A stretch of 64,000 bases of DNA from Solidesulfovibrio carbinoliphilus subsp. oakridgensis (GCF_000177215.2 NZ_CM001368.1:2927001-2991000); one strand, 5' to 3'; positions 23,162-32,296 are shown, numbered from the stretch's first letter. The notes: a model not told the origin generated them from the sequence alone. Made by a program: numbers and translations.

Positions 23162-24379
23162 TTACCGCAGGACCGGCCGCAGCACCCGGTCGAGTACACC
23201 CTGGACCTTGGAAATGGCCACCCCGTAGTTGGTGACCGGCACCCCGCGCCGCACGCACTCCTTGATGCGACGGAGCATCTCCATGCGGCCGAGCATGCAG
23301 GAGCCGCAGTGGATGACCAGGGCGAACCGTTCCAGGTCATCGGGGAAGTCGTGGCCGGCGTGCATCTCGAAATGCAGGTCCCGGCCCGTGTATTGGCCGA
23401 TCCAGCGGGGGATCTTGACCCGGCCGATGTCGTCGGCCTGGACGTGGTGGGAGCAGGCCTCGGCCATGAGCACCGTGTCGCCGTCCCGGAGTTTGTCGAT
23501 GGCTTGGGCCCCGGCGGCCAGCGTCGGCAGGTCGCCCTTGTAGCGGGCGAACAGCGTGGAAAAGGTGGTGAGCGGCACGTCGTCCGGCACGTCGCCCGAG
23601 ACCTTGAGGATGACCTGCGAGTCCGTGACCACCAGGGCCGGCGGCCGGCGGAGGTTTCCTAGCGCCGCCTCCAGTTCGCGCTCCTTGACCGTCACGGCCA
23701 CGGCGTCGCCGTCGAGGATCTCGCGCAGGACCTGGACCTGCGGCAGGATCAGCCGGCCCTTGGGCGCGGCCAGGTCGATGGGCACCACGCAGACCACCGT
23801 GTCGCCCTCGCCAAAAAGGTCGCCGGCCAGGACCGGCTCGCGCAGGGCCTCGGCCGGGGCAAGGGTCATTATCGCCTCCTTGACCGCGACGGCCCCCTGG
23901 CCCGTGGCCGCGCTGGCCTCGGCCGTGCGGATGCCTTGGTCCCGGCACCAGGCCAGGTCCGAGGCCGGGGGCGAAGCCAGGTCGGTCTTGTTGAAGACGA
24001 CCAGAAACGGGACGTCCAGCCGGCGGATGTCCGCGATGACGGCCCGCTCGGCTTCGGTCAGGCCCGGGCCGGCCTCGGCCACCACCACGGCGATGTCCGT
24101 GCGCCACAGGACCTTTTTCGTGGCCGCCATGCGCAGGGCCCCCAGCTCGCCCGTATCGTCCAGGCCGGCCGTGTCGTAGAAGGTGACCGGCCCGAGCGGC
24201 AACAGTTCGTAGGCCTTGGCCACGGGATCGGTGGTGGTGCCGGCCACATCCGAGACGATGGCCACATCCTGGCCGGTCATGGCGTTAAGAAGCGACGACT
24301 TGCCGGCGTTGGTGCGGCCGACCAGGGTGATGACGAGCCGGACCCCGCGCGGGGCCTTGGTTTCGGAGGCTTCAGCCAT
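23162..24379 (-). CDS. hydF: [FeFe]-hydrogenase maturation GTPase HydF
   Basis: 405 residues. The GTPase domain has GRTNAGKSS (21-29), DVAGTTTDP, DTAGLDDTGELG and FNKTDL. The C-terminal cluster-binding part has C309-S-H311 and HCGSC at 357-361, which fits the HydF signature CxH-N(about 46)-HCxxC. HydF is the scaffold on which the di-iron precursor of the H-cluster is completed and handed to the hydrogenase. It overlaps hydE by eight bases and serves the HndD hydrogenase encoded about 4 kb upstream. HydG, the third maturase, is not in this window. Confidence 0.95.
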   Translation of the reverse strand: MAEASETKAPRGVRLVITLVGRTNAGKSSLLNAMTGQDVAIVSDVAGTTTDPVAKAYELLPLGPVTFYDTAGLDDTGELGALRMAATKKVLWRTDIAVVVAEAGPGLTEAERAVIADIRRLDVPFLVVFNKTDLASPPASDLAWCRDQGIRTAEASAATGQGAVAVKEAIMTLAPAEALREPVLAGDLFGEGDTVVCVVPIDLAAPKGRLILPQVQVLREILDGDAVAVTVKERELEAALGNLRRPPALVVTDSQVILKVSGDVPDDVPLTTFSTLFARYKGDLPTLAAGAQAIDKLRDGDTVLMAEACSHHVQADDIGRVKIPRWIGQYTGRDLHFEMHAGHDFPDDLERFALVIHCGSCMLGRMEMLRRIKECVRRGVPVTNYGVAISKVQGVLDRVLRPVLR

Positions 24380-25367
24380 GGTGTTTCCTTTTGGAGTTGC
24401 CGCGGGCCGTGGACGGCACGAGGCCGACCCGTTCGATGGCCCGGCGCACGGCCGCGACGCGTGCGGCCGCGTCGGCCCGAAAGGCGTTTTTCCCGGGATA
24501 GATGGCGTAATCGCCGCTGACCGTTTCCGGGGTCAACGACGGCATGACCACGTTGGCCCCGACGGTCAGGCCCTGCTCCCTAGCCCCGTCGCGCAGGGCG
24601 TTCAGGGCCGAGGTGGAGGGGATGTTGGCCAGGGGGTTTAACAGCCGCAGGATGGCCATGGCCCGAAAGGCCGTCAGGATCGATCCGGAGGCCTCGTCGC
24701 CGTAGGGCGTGTCCGGGTTCGGCACAAAGGGCCCGACGGCCAGCATGTCCAGGTCCAGATCGGACAGGCGGATGAGATCCTTGGCCAGGATTTCCGGCGT
24801 CATGCCCGGCAGGTCGGTGATGAGGCCCGAGCCGACCTCGTAGCCGGCCTTCTTGAGGGCCTCGATGCGCGAGAGCCGGTCGGAAAGGAGCAGGCCCGGC
24901 CGGCAGCGGGCATAGAGGGCCTCGTCGAAGGTCTCGACCTTGAGCAGATACCGGTTGGCCCCGAGGGCATGCCAGTAGGCGAAATCGGCCTCGGGCCGGT
25001 CGCCGAGCGACAGGGTCACGGCCACGTCGGCGATCTCCCGGGCCCCGGTCACGATCCGGCCGATGTCCTCCCGGGTGTAGGCGAAGTCGTCGCCCGACTG
25101 GACCACCACCGTGCCGAGCTGCAGGTCCCGGGCCAGGCCCACGCAGGCCAGGATGTCGGGCACGTCCAGGCGGTAGCGGGAAAGCCGCCTGTTGCCGCGG
25201 CGCAGGCCGCAGTAGCGGCAGTTTTTCTCGCAGTGGTTGGAGAATTCGATGACCCCGCGAAGGAACACCTCGTTGCCGAAGTTCTGCCGGGTCAGGGCGT
25301 CGGCGGCGGAAAAAAGGCCCGGGTCGTCGGCCCCGGCGAGCAGCTGCGTGATTTCGGATGGGCGCAT
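24372..25367 (-). CDS. hydE: [FeFe]-hydrogenase maturation radical SAM enzyme HydE
   Basis: 331 residues. Radical SAM motif CEKNCRYC (Cys 46, 50, 53), preceded by the HydE/PylB-type FLRGVIEFSNH. Later motifs are VVQSGDD (SAM-binding), ETFDEALYARCRPG, VGSGLITDLPGMTPE and PNPDTPYGD. HydE acts on the HydG-made Fe(CO)2CN-cysteine complex on the way to the H-cluster di-iron unit. It starts 16 bases after the preceding gene and overlaps hydF, so the maturation genes form one operon. Confidence 0.93.
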   Translation of the reverse strand: MRPSEITQLLAGADDPGLFSAADALTRQNFGNEVFLRGVIEFSNHCEKNCRYCGLRRGNRRLSRYRLDVPDILACVGLARDLQLGTVVVQSGDDFAYTREDIGRIVTGAREIADVAVTLSLGDRPEADFAYWHALGANRYLLKVETFDEALYARCRPGLLLSDRLSRIEALKKAGYEVGSGLITDLPGMTPEILAKDLIRLSDLDLDMLAVGPFVPNPDTPYGDEASGSILTAFRAMAILRLLNPLANIPSTSALNALRDGAREQGLTVGANVVMPSLTPETVSGDYAIYPGKNAFRADAAARVAAVRRAIERVGLVPSTARGNSKRKHHG

Positions 25368-25383
25368 GGGGACTCCGGGTTGG

Positions 25384-25986
25384 TCAGGCCAGCCGGCGGG
25401 CGGCGGTCCGGGCGGCCACGCATTCGCAGACCAGCCGGTAGGCGCCGACGGCGGCGGGGGGCAGGCCGTCCGGGCCGGCCCCGGTTTCGGCCCGGTCCAG
25501 CAGGTCGGCCACGTCGGCCGTGACGGCGAGCCACAGGCCGAGGGGGGCCGGGACCGGGCCGTGGAGGTAGTGGCCGGCCAGCACGGTGTCCCCGACGAGG
25601 AGGATCGGGGCCAGGGGCAGGGCGGCGGTCAGGTAGAGCCGGACCTTCTGGGGGTGGCGCGAGGCCAGGGTGTCCAGGAAGGCGGCCGAGGCCGCGAACT
25701 CCCGCTGCAGGGTCGCGGCCGGCATGTCCTGGCGCAGGACCCCCCGAAACTCGTCCCACCAGTCCGCCCCGGTCCGGGGATCGAGGGAGACGATGTCGCA
25801 CCGCTCGAACTCCGGCCGGGCCATGGCCACGTCCAGGGCGTCGATCATGGCCCGGTCGCGGGCGAAATTGGAATAGAGGGCGGCGTGGAAAAAGAGCCGG
25901 TCCGCCCCGGCCACCAGCCCGGGCAGGCCAACCCCGGCCAGCCCCGCCAGGACCCGCACCCCGGTATTTTCCTGTTCCCTATTCAT
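25384..25986 (-). CDS. Unknown protein of the hydrogenase maturation operon
   Basis: 200 residues starting at 25986, where its ATG overlaps the aspA stop (ATGA), which decides the start. Soluble. Segments to note: RLFFHAALYSNFARDRAMIDALDVAM, IVSLDPRTGADWWDEF, and LAPILLVGDTVLAGHYLHG, where the last looks like a beta-hairpin of a phospholipase-D-like or effector-sensing fold without the HKD residues. I recall an uncharacterised gene in the same position (between aspA and hydE) in other Desulfovibrio, which would make it a candidate maturation accessory; that is from memory. Function unknown. Confidence 0.7.
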   Translation of the reverse strand: MNREQENTGVRVLAGLAGVGLPGLVAGADRLFFHAALYSNFARDRAMIDALDVAMARPEFERCDIVSLDPRTGADWWDEFRGVLRQDMPAATLQREFAASAAFLDTLASRHPQKVRLYLTAALPLAPILLVGDTVLAGHYLHGPVPAPLGLWLAVTADVADLLDRAETGAGPDGLPPAAVGAYRLVCECVAARTAARRLA

Positions 25987-27482
25987 TCCCACCCCCTTTC
26001 TCCCCCTTCCAGGGGGTCCGGGGGGGATGATCCCCCCCGGCCGCCGGAGGCATCCCCCTTTTCTCCCTCCGCTTGCCGCAGGCAGGCATAGTCTTGCGTC
26101 TCATATCCGAGCTTGCGCATCCTCTTGGGCGCGAGGAGCGCGGCGGCGTCTTCGGGCGCGAGCATCCCCTTGGCGGCGAGGTGTTCGGCCAGGGGCCGGC
26201 CGGCGGCGTCGGCTTCGGCCAGGAGCCGGGAGACGGCCGCGTAGCCGAGGGCCGGCACGAGCACCGTGGCCAGGGCGTGGCTTTTTTCCACCAGCTCCCG
26301 GCAGCGGGCTTCGCCCGCCGTGATGCCGGCCAGGCACTTGTCCGTGAAAAGGCGCGCCGCCTGGACGAGGAGGCGCAGCGACTCCAGGAGGCTGTGGGCG
26401 AGAAGCGGCATGAACTGGTTGATCTGGAGCTGGCCGAGGCCCGCGGCCAGGGTCAGGGCCTGATGGTTGGCCATGACGCGAAGGGCCACCTGGCCCACGC
26501 ATTCCGGGATGACCGGGTTGACCTTGCCGGGCATGATGGACGACCCGGCCTGCAAGGCGGGCAGGGTGATCTCGCCGATGCCGGTGGCCGGGCCGCTGGC
26601 CAGAAGCCGCAGGTCCGAGGAGATTTTGAGCAGATTGGCGGCAAAGGCCGAGAGGATGCCCGAAACCTCGACGAACGGGTCGGCGTTGGCCGTGGCGTCG
26701 ATCAGATTTTCGGCCCGGGACACCGGCAGGCCGGTCAGGGTGCGCAGGTGTTCGGCGGCCCGGAAAATGAAATCGCGCGGCGCACCCAGGCCCGTGCCGA
26801 TGGCCGTGCCGCCAAGGGGCACCTGCTTGATCCGCTCGCGGCATTTGAAGATGCGCCACCGGTCACGTGAGAGGGCTTCGGCAAAGGCCCCGAATTCCAT
26901 GCCGAGCGTCAGGGGCACGGCGTCCATGAGCTCGGTGCGGCCGACCTTGACCACGTGGGCAAAGGCCGCCTCCTTGGTCTGGAAGGCCTCCTGGAGCCGG
27001 GCCGTTTCGGCTTCGAGGTCTTTCAAGAGCCACAGCGCGGCCACGCGAAGGGCCGTGGGAAAGGTGTCGTTGGTCGATTGGTGGAGGTTCACGTGGCCAA
27101 GCGGCGAAAGAAAGGCGTAGTCCCCGGGGGCCCGGCCCAGAAGCTCCAAGGCCCGGTTGGCCACCACCTCGTTGACGTTCATGTTGGTGGAGGTGCCGGC
27201 CCCGCCCTGGAAGGGATCGACCGGAAACTGGGCGTCGTGCCGGCCGTCGGCCACTTCCCGGCAGGCGGCCACGATGGCCTCGGCCCGCAGGGCGTCGAGG
27301 TGGCCGGTCTCCTGGTTGGCCAGGGCGCAGGCCGCCTTGACCAGGGCGAAGGCGCGGAGGAATTCCGGAAAAAGACGCTGGCCGGAGACGGGAAAATTCT
27401 CGACCGCCCGAAGCGTGTGGATGCCGTATAGGGCGCCCTCGGGGAGCGGCTTCGCTCCCAGGGCATCGCTTTCCTGTCGCAT
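25983..27482 (-). CDS. aspA: Aspartate ammonia-lyase with repeat-encoded tail
   Basis: 499 residues from the ATG at 27482 (GGGAGCAGG upstream); family length is about 470. Motifs of the fumarase/aspartase superfamily: GAGTSTNMNVNEVVANRALELLG, PLGHVNLHQSTNDTFPTALR, KVGRTELMDAVPLTLGMEFGAFAE and the signature GSSIMPGKVNPVIPE. It releases ammonia and fumarate from aspartate. It heads the operon with the unknown gene, hydE and hydF. Residues about 476-499 (GDASGGRGGSSPPDPLEGG and on) come from a dispersed palindromic repeat and run to an ATGA overlap with the next gene. Confidence 0.93.
   Translation of the reverse strand: MRQESDALGAKPLPEGALYGIHTLRAVENFPVSGQRLFPEFLRAFALVKAACALANQETGHLDALRAEAIVAACREVADGRHDAQFPVDPFQGGAGTSTNMNVNEVVANRALELLGRAPGDYAFLSPLGHVNLHQSTNDTFPTALRVAALWLLKDLEAETARLQEAFQTKEAAFAHVVKVGRTELMDAVPLTLGMEFGAFAEALSRDRWRIFKCRERIKQVPLGGTAIGTGLGAPRDFIFRAAEHLRTLTGLPVSRAENLIDATANADPFVEVSGILSAFAANLLKISSDLRLLASGPATGIGEITLPALQAGSSIMPGKVNPVIPECVGQVALRVMANHQALTLAAGLGQLQINQFMPLLAHSLLESLRLLVQAARLFTDKCLAGITAGEARCRELVEKSHALATVLVPALGYAAVSRLLAEADAAGRPLAEHLAAKGMLAPEDAAALLAPKRMRKLGYETQDYACLRQAEGEKGDASGGRGGSSPPDPLEGGERGWE
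25991..26054. repeat. G/C palindromic repeat, copy inside the aspA 3' end
   Basis: In the same orientation as aspA: GATGCCTCCGGCGGCC, G7-ATCAT-C7 palindrome, GGACCCCCTGGAAGGGGG. It encodes the extra C-terminal residues of AspA and provides the G-rich ribosome-binding region of the next gene. Confidence 0.85.
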
Positions 27483-27932
27483 GAAGCCTGCTCCCCGAAT
27501 GGCGACCCGATGCGCGCACGAGTCACCGGACCATCCGGCTCCCCGCGAACGCTGCGGCGGCATCGGTAACACGAATCGTCAGAAAGATCATTGCCTCCGG
27601 CGGCTGGGGCGCTGCCCCAGACCCCGCCGGGGCGCTGCCCCGGACCCCGCCGGAGGCGCTGCCCCGGACCCCGCCAGGGCGCCGCCCTGGACCCGCCGGG
27701 GGGAATGATTCCCCCCGGACCCCCCCGATGGTGGGGCCGGGACGGGTGCGGCGTAGGTCCGAGAGGGGGGACGGACGCCGCATCGATTCCGGCCCCACCA
27801 GCGTTTGGACGCATCGGGGGACACGAGGAGAAACAGTTCAAAGAGCGTACCCCGTCCCCCTTTCGGGGGGTCCGGGGGGGATGATCCCCCCCGGTGGGGT
27901 GGGTCTGGGAGGGGCAAAGCCCCTCCCAATTC
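27483..27932. repeat. Repeat array between hndD and aspA
   Basis: 27591-27729: four tandem units of the type GGGGCGCTGCCCCGGACCCCGCC followed by the G6-AATGATT-C6 palindrome and GGACCCCCCCGATGG. 27730-27854: unique sequence without a gene. 27855-27900: another palindrome module. 27907-27928: hairpin GGGAGGGG/CCCCTCCC directly after hndD, a likely terminator. No protein gene is supported; 27483-27590 should contain the aspA promoter. Confidence 0.75.
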
Positions 27933-29690
27933 TTATAACCGCTGGCGCTTGAAGTAGTGGGTGTGGAGCAGGTGGTGCGACTTCTCGGACAGCGGCTTGC
28001 CGAGGAACTTCTCGTAGAGTTCGATAATGTAGGGGTTCTGGTGCGACTTGCGCAGCGGCTTGCCCGCGTCCTCGTCGTAGAGGACCTGGGTGCGCAGCTT
28101 TAAGAGTTCCACGTCGCCGTGGTGGTACGGCTGTCCGCCGCCGCCGATGCAGCCGCCCGGGCAGGCCATGACCTCGATGGCGTGGAAGGTCTCGCCTTCG
28201 CGCACGCGCTCCAGCAGCTTTCTGGCATTGCCGAGGCCGTGGGCCACGCCGATGACCAGCTCGTGGGGGCCGACCTTGACCACGGCCCGCTTGACGCCTT
28301 CCATGCCGCGCACGCTTTCGAACTCGACCTTTTCCAGGGTCTCGCCGGTGGCCAGTTCGTAGGCGGTGCGAAGGGCGGCCTCGATGACGCCGCCGGTGAC
28401 GCCGAAGATCGGGGCGGCACCCGTGGACGCGCCGAGCGGGGCGTCGAAGTCCTCGTCGGGCAGACCGGCGAAGTCGATGTTCATGAGCTTGATCAGCCGG
28501 GCCAGTTCGCGGGTGGAGATGACGACGTCCACGTCCGGGTTGCCGTCCACGGCGAATTCCGGCCGGGCCCGCTCATACTTCTTGGCCAGGCAGGGCATGA
28601 CCGAGACCACGACCAGCTTGTCCCGCGGGATGCCGAGGAGGTCGGCGTAGTAGGTCTTGGCAATGGCGCCGAACATCTGCTGGGGCGACTTGGCGGTGGA
28701 GGGCACGTCGAGCATGTCCGGGAACTGGTGTTCGAAGAACTTGACCCAGCCCGGGCAGCAGGAGGTGAGGATCGGGAGCTTGGCCGTCTGGTCGCCGTTT
28801 AAGTGGCGGGTCAGGCGGTCCAGGAATTCCGAACCCTCTTCCATGATGGTCAGGTCGGCGGCGAAGTCGGTGTCGAAGATGTGGTCGAAGCCGAGGCGGC
28901 GAAGGGCGGCGGCCATCTTGCCCGTGACCGAGGTGCCCGGCGCGATGCCGAGGTCCTCGCCGAGGGCGGCGCGCACGGCCGGAGCGGTCTGGACGATGAC
29001 CACCTTGTCCGGGTTGGCCAGGGCGTCGAGGACTTCCCGGGTGTGGTCGTGCTCGACCAGGGCGCCGACCGGGCACACGGCCACGCACTGGCCGCAGTTG
29101 GTGCACACGGTGTCGGCCAGGTTCATCTCGAAGGCCGGGGCGACCACGGCGGTGAAGCCGCGGTTGACGCCGGAGAGCACGCCGCAGGTCTGGACGACGT
29201 TGCACATGGTCTCGCAGCGGCGGCACATGATGCACTTATCCATGTCGCGGATGATCGAGGGGGAGATGTCTTTGCGGTAGTGGGACATCTCGCCGCCGTC
29301 GTAGGGAGACTCGCGCACGCCGAAGCGTTCGGCCAGGGTCTGGAGCTCGCACTCGCCGGACTTGGCGCACACGAGGCAGTCCTTGGGGTGGTCGGACAGC
29401 AGGAGTTCGAGCACCGTGCGGCGGGCATTGAGGACGCGCAGCGTGTTGGTCTTGACCACCATGCCCTCGGACACGGGGGTGGCGCAGGCCGGGGCCAGGT
29501 TGCGCCGGCCCTGGACCTCGACGACGCAGATGCGGCAGGAGGCGCCCTTGTTGTTGATGCGCAGATCCTCAAGATTGAGGTAGCACAAGGTCGGGATATC
29601 GATATCCAGCTTTCTGGCGGCGTCCAGAATGGTGCTGTCGGCCGGCACGGACGTCGTCTTGCCGTCTATGGTTATTGTCATCATGGACAT
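27933..29690 (-). CDS. hndD: HndD, catalytic [FeFe] subunit of the electron-bifurcating hydrogenase
   Basis: 585 residues; ATG at 29690 with AGGAGG six bases upstream. N-terminal [2Fe-2S] ferredoxin fold (CYLNLEDLRINNKGASCRIC...CATP), a His-ligated cluster region (HPKDCLVCAKSGECELQ), a two-[4Fe-4S] domain (CIMCRRCETMC; CTNCGQCVAVCPVGAL), then the H-cluster domain with L1 TSCCPGWVKF, L2 MPCLAKKYE and L3 MACPGGCIGGGGQP, carrying the cysteines that hold the cluster. In D. fructosivorans the HndABCD complex couples H2 oxidation to reduction of NAD(P)+ and ferredoxin by flavin-based bifurcation. It is cytoplasmic, the last gene of the operon, and needs HydE/HydF (encoded nearby) plus HydG. Confidence 0.97.
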   Translation of the reverse strand: MSMMTITIDGKTTSVPADSTILDAARKLDIDIPTLCYLNLEDLRINNKGASCRICVVEVQGRRNLAPACATPVSEGMVVKTNTLRVLNARRTVLELLLSDHPKDCLVCAKSGECELQTLAERFGVRESPYDGGEMSHYRKDISPSIIRDMDKCIMCRRCETMCNVVQTCGVLSGVNRGFTAVVAPAFEMNLADTVCTNCGQCVAVCPVGALVEHDHTREVLDALANPDKVVIVQTAPAVRAALGEDLGIAPGTSVTGKMAAALRRLGFDHIFDTDFAADLTIMEEGSEFLDRLTRHLNGDQTAKLPILTSCCPGWVKFFEHQFPDMLDVPSTAKSPQQMFGAIAKTYYADLLGIPRDKLVVVSVMPCLAKKYERARPEFAVDGNPDVDVVISTRELARLIKLMNIDFAGLPDEDFDAPLGASTGAAPIFGVTGGVIEAALRTAYELATGETLEKVEFESVRGMEGVKRAVVKVGPHELVIGVAHGLGNARKLLERVREGETFHAIEVMACPGGCIGGGGQPYHHGDVELLKLRTQVLYDEDAGKPLRKSHQNPYIIELYEKFLGKPLSEKSHHLLHTHYFKRQRL

Positions 29691-29708
29691 TGCGGACCTC
29701 CTTGATCC

Positions 29709-31184
29709 TTATATCTTGATGATGGAGTCGAATTTGCACTTGTCGTAGCAGGCGCCGCACTTGATGCACTTGGTGGCGTCGATGGTATGCGGCTGCTTCT
29801 TCGTGCCGGAGATGCACTCCACCGGGCAGACCTTGGTGCACAGGGTGCAACCGGTGCACTTGGCGGGATCGATGGTGTAGGTCAGCATGGCCGTGCAGAC
29901 GTGGGCCGGACACTTCTTGTCCTGGACGTGGGCCGCGTACTCGTGGCCGAAGGTGTCCATGGTCGAGAGAATGGGGTTCGGCATGGTCTGGCCAAGGCCG
30001 CAAAGCGCCGTGTCCTTGATGACCTCGGACAGGGACTTGAGCCTGTCGAGATCGGCCTGGGTGCCCTTGCCCTTGGTGATCTTGTCCAGGATCTCGTAGA
30101 GGCGCTTGGAACCGACGCGGCAGGGCGTGCACTTGCCGCAGGTCTCGTCCATGGTGAAGTCGAGGAAGAACTTGGCGATGGACACCATGCAATCGTCCTC
30201 GTCCATGACGACCATGCCGCCGGAACCCATCATGGACTTGCGCGCGATCAGCGACTCGTAGTCGATGGCCACGTCGAGGTCCTTGTAGGACAGGGCCCCG
30301 CCCGAGGGGCCGCCGGTCTGCACGGCCTTGAAGGCCTTGCCGTCCGGGCAGCCGCCGCCGATGTCGAAGATGACCTCGCGCAGGGTGATGCCCATGGGCA
30401 CTTCGATCAGGCCCACGTTCTGGATCTTGCCGGCCAGGGCGAAGACCTTGGTGCCCTTGGTGGTGGCGGTGCCGATGCCGGCGAACCAGTCGGCGCCGTT
30501 CAGGATGATGGCGGGCACGTTGGCGAAGGTCTCGACGTTGTTGACGATGGTCGGCTTTTCCCAATAGCCGGACTGGGCCGGGAAGGGCGGCTTGCTGACG
30601 GGCTCGCCGCGCTGGCCTTCCATGGACCGGATAAGGGCCGTTTCCTCGCCGCAGACGAAGGCGCCGGCCCCGTACTTGATTTCGATGTCGAAATCAAAGC
30701 CCGAGCCGAAGATGTTGGTGCCAAGGAGCCCGTAGTCCCGGGCGTCGTCGATGGCCTTTTTCAGGCGCTTTATTGCCAGCGGATACTCGGCCCGGATGTA
30801 GACCGTGCCCACGGTGGCGCCGATGGCATAGCCGCCGATGGCCATGGCCTCGACCACGGAGTGGGGGTCGCCCTCGAGGACGGCGCGGTCCATGAATGCG
30901 CCGGGGTCGCCTTCGTCGGCGTTGCAGACCATGTATTTCTGGTCCGCGGCGTTGGCCAGGGCGATGCCCCACTTGACGCCGGTGGGGAAGCCGCCGCCGC
31001 CCCGGCCGCGAAGCCCGGAGCGTTTGATCAGGTCCACCACGTCGGCCGGGCTCATGGTCAGGACCTTGGCCAGGCCCTCGTAGCCGCGCAGGGCGATGTA
31101 ATCGTCGATATTTTCGGGATCGATGAAGCCGCAGTTGCGGGTGGCGATCCGAAGCTGCTTTTTCTGGGTGGTCGTCGCTGCCAT
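29709..31184 (-). CDS. hndC: HndC, NuoF-like flavin and NAD(P)-binding subunit
   Basis: 491 residues. After an N-terminal [2Fe-2S]-lacking segment come the NuoF motifs: RGRGGGGFPTGVKWG (NADH/FMN loop), CNADEGDPGAFMDR, GAFVCGEETALIRSMEG, GPSGGAL and the [4Fe-4S] site CGKCTPCRVG. The C-terminus is a two-cluster ferredoxin domain (CTGCTLCTKVCPVECISG; CIKCGACYDKCKF). This is the subunit proposed to carry the bifurcating flavin. It lies 23 bases after hndB and 18 before hndD. Confidence 0.96.
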   Translation of the reverse strand: MAATTTQKKQLRIATRNCGFIDPENIDDYIALRGYEGLAKVLTMSPADVVDLIKRSGLRGRGGGGFPTGVKWGIALANAADQKYMVCNADEGDPGAFMDRAVLEGDPHSVVEAMAIGGYAIGATVGTVYIRAEYPLAIKRLKKAIDDARDYGLLGTNIFGSGFDFDIEIKYGAGAFVCGEETALIRSMEGQRGEPVSKPPFPAQSGYWEKPTIVNNVETFANVPAIILNGADWFAGIGTATTKGTKVFALAGKIQNVGLIEVPMGITLREVIFDIGGGCPDGKAFKAVQTGGPSGGALSYKDLDVAIDYESLIARKSMMGSGGMVVMDEDDCMVSIAKFFLDFTMDETCGKCTPCRVGSKRLYEILDKITKGKGTQADLDRLKSLSEVIKDTALCGLGQTMPNPILSTMDTFGHEYAAHVQDKKCPAHVCTAMLTYTIDPAKCTGCTLCTKVCPVECISGTKKQPHTIDATKCIKCGACYDKCKFDSIIKI

Positions 31185-31207
31185 ATCGTCGTCTCCCGGT
31201 AGGTTTT

Positions 31208-31588
31208 TTACAGGACTACCCGTTCGTAGTTGACGGGGATGATTCCCTCCACCGGTTCGCCGCGCATGACGTACTCGGTGATCAGTTCCCGGGCCTTGGT
31301 TTCATCGACCCCGCCAAACACCACCGGGGCCTTGCCCGGCAGCGTGATCTCCACGGTCGGTTCGGCGTAGCAGTAGGTCATGCAGCCCGACTGCATGAAT
31401 TCCACCCCGGTCAGGCCGTTTTGGGCCACCTCGTCCTGCATGGCCTCCAGGGCGGTCCTGCCGCCGGCGGCGATGGAACAGGTGGCCAGCGACACGTTGA
31501 TGATGGTCTTGCCGTTCTTGGCGGCCTTGCGGTCCAGGATCTCCTGACGCTTGACCTTTAATTCGTCGAGGGTCTTTATGGTGCTCAT
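31208..31588 (-). CDS. hndB: HndB, thioredoxin-like [2Fe-2S] subunit
   Basis: 126 residues, the same length class as HndB of D. fructosivorans. Cysteines in ATCSIAAGG and SGCMTYCYAEP provide the four-cysteine [2Fe-2S] pattern of thioredoxin-like ferredoxins. It passes electrons within the Hnd complex. RBS GGAG before the ATG at 31588; 72 bases after hndA. Confidence 0.95.
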   Translation of the reverse strand: MSTIKTLDELKVKRQEILDRKAAKNGKTIINVSLATCSIAAGGRTALEAMQDEVAQNGLTGVEFMQSGCMTYCYAEPTVEITLPGKAPVVFGGVDETKARELITEYVMRGEPVEGIIPVNYERVVL

Positions 31589-31660
31589 GAAGCGCTCCTT
31601 GGCTGTCTGGCTGTCGTTGCGGCCTCCCCGGCCCGTCCGGCCGGGGCAGAGGGGGCCTGC

Positions 31661-32176
31661 CTAGTAGTCGGCCAGGATCTTTTTCACCTGGCCGGCGGTG
31701 ACGTTGCCATAGACCTTCTCCCCGACCATGACGATGGGAGCCAGGGCGCAGCCGCCGACGCAACGCAGGGTGTCGATGGAGAACTTGCCGTCAGGGGTGA
31801 CGTCGCCGATGTCGATCTTGAGCTGTTCCTTGAAGGCCCGCACGACCTTGTCCGCGCCCTTGACGAAGCAGGCGGTGCCCATGCACACGGAAATGGGGTG
31901 CTTGCCCTTGGGGACCATGGTGAAAAAGGTGTAGAAGCTGACCACGCCGTAGACCTGGGCCAGCGGCACTTCCATGTAGTCGGCCACGAACTGCTGCACT
32001 TCGATGGGCAGGTAGCCGAAGACGCTCTGGGCTTTGTGGAGCACGGTGACCAGATGGCCTTGCTTCTGGGGCAGGGCCTCGATGAACTGGACGACTTCCC
32101 GGTACAGCGGCTGGGGCAGCACGGCCTGGTCCGGCACCCGGCATTCTCCGACCGCTTGACAAGTTGAGTTTTGCAT
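31661..32176 (-). CDS. hndA: HndA, NuoE-like [2Fe-2S] subunit
   Basis: 171 residues from the ATG at 32176 (MQNSTCQAVGEC), the start that matches the D. fructosivorans protein as I recall it and has AGGAGAGGTG upstream; the frame is open to 32242 but the added residues look like leader sequence. N-terminal helical NuoE part (GHLVTVLHKAQSVFGYLP), then the [2Fe-2S] thioredoxin-like part with CMGTAC and CVGGC. First gene of hndABCD. Confidence 0.96.
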   Translation of the reverse strand: MQNSTCQAVGECRVPDQAVLPQPLYREVVQFIEALPQKQGHLVTVLHKAQSVFGYLPIEVQQFVADYMEVPLAQVYGVVSFYTFFTMVPKGKHPISVCMGTACFVKGADKVVRAFKEQLKIDIGDVTPDGKFSIDTLRCVGGCALAPIVMVGEKVYGNVTAGQVKKILADY

Positions 32177-32296
32177 ACGGAAGCACCTCTCCTTGTGGCA
32201 TTTTTGAAGTTCCTGGAAAGCGATGTCCGCGCCTGCCGCCAAGAAAGCCTCTCCCGGTGCGGTGGACGTGGTCGCGCGGCCTCGCCGTCATTTCCT

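Noticed and set aside
32177-32242. Longer start for hndA at 32242
   Set aside because: The ATG at 32176 has the good ribosome-binding site and gives the length and N-terminus known for HndA; the added residues lie in the leader.
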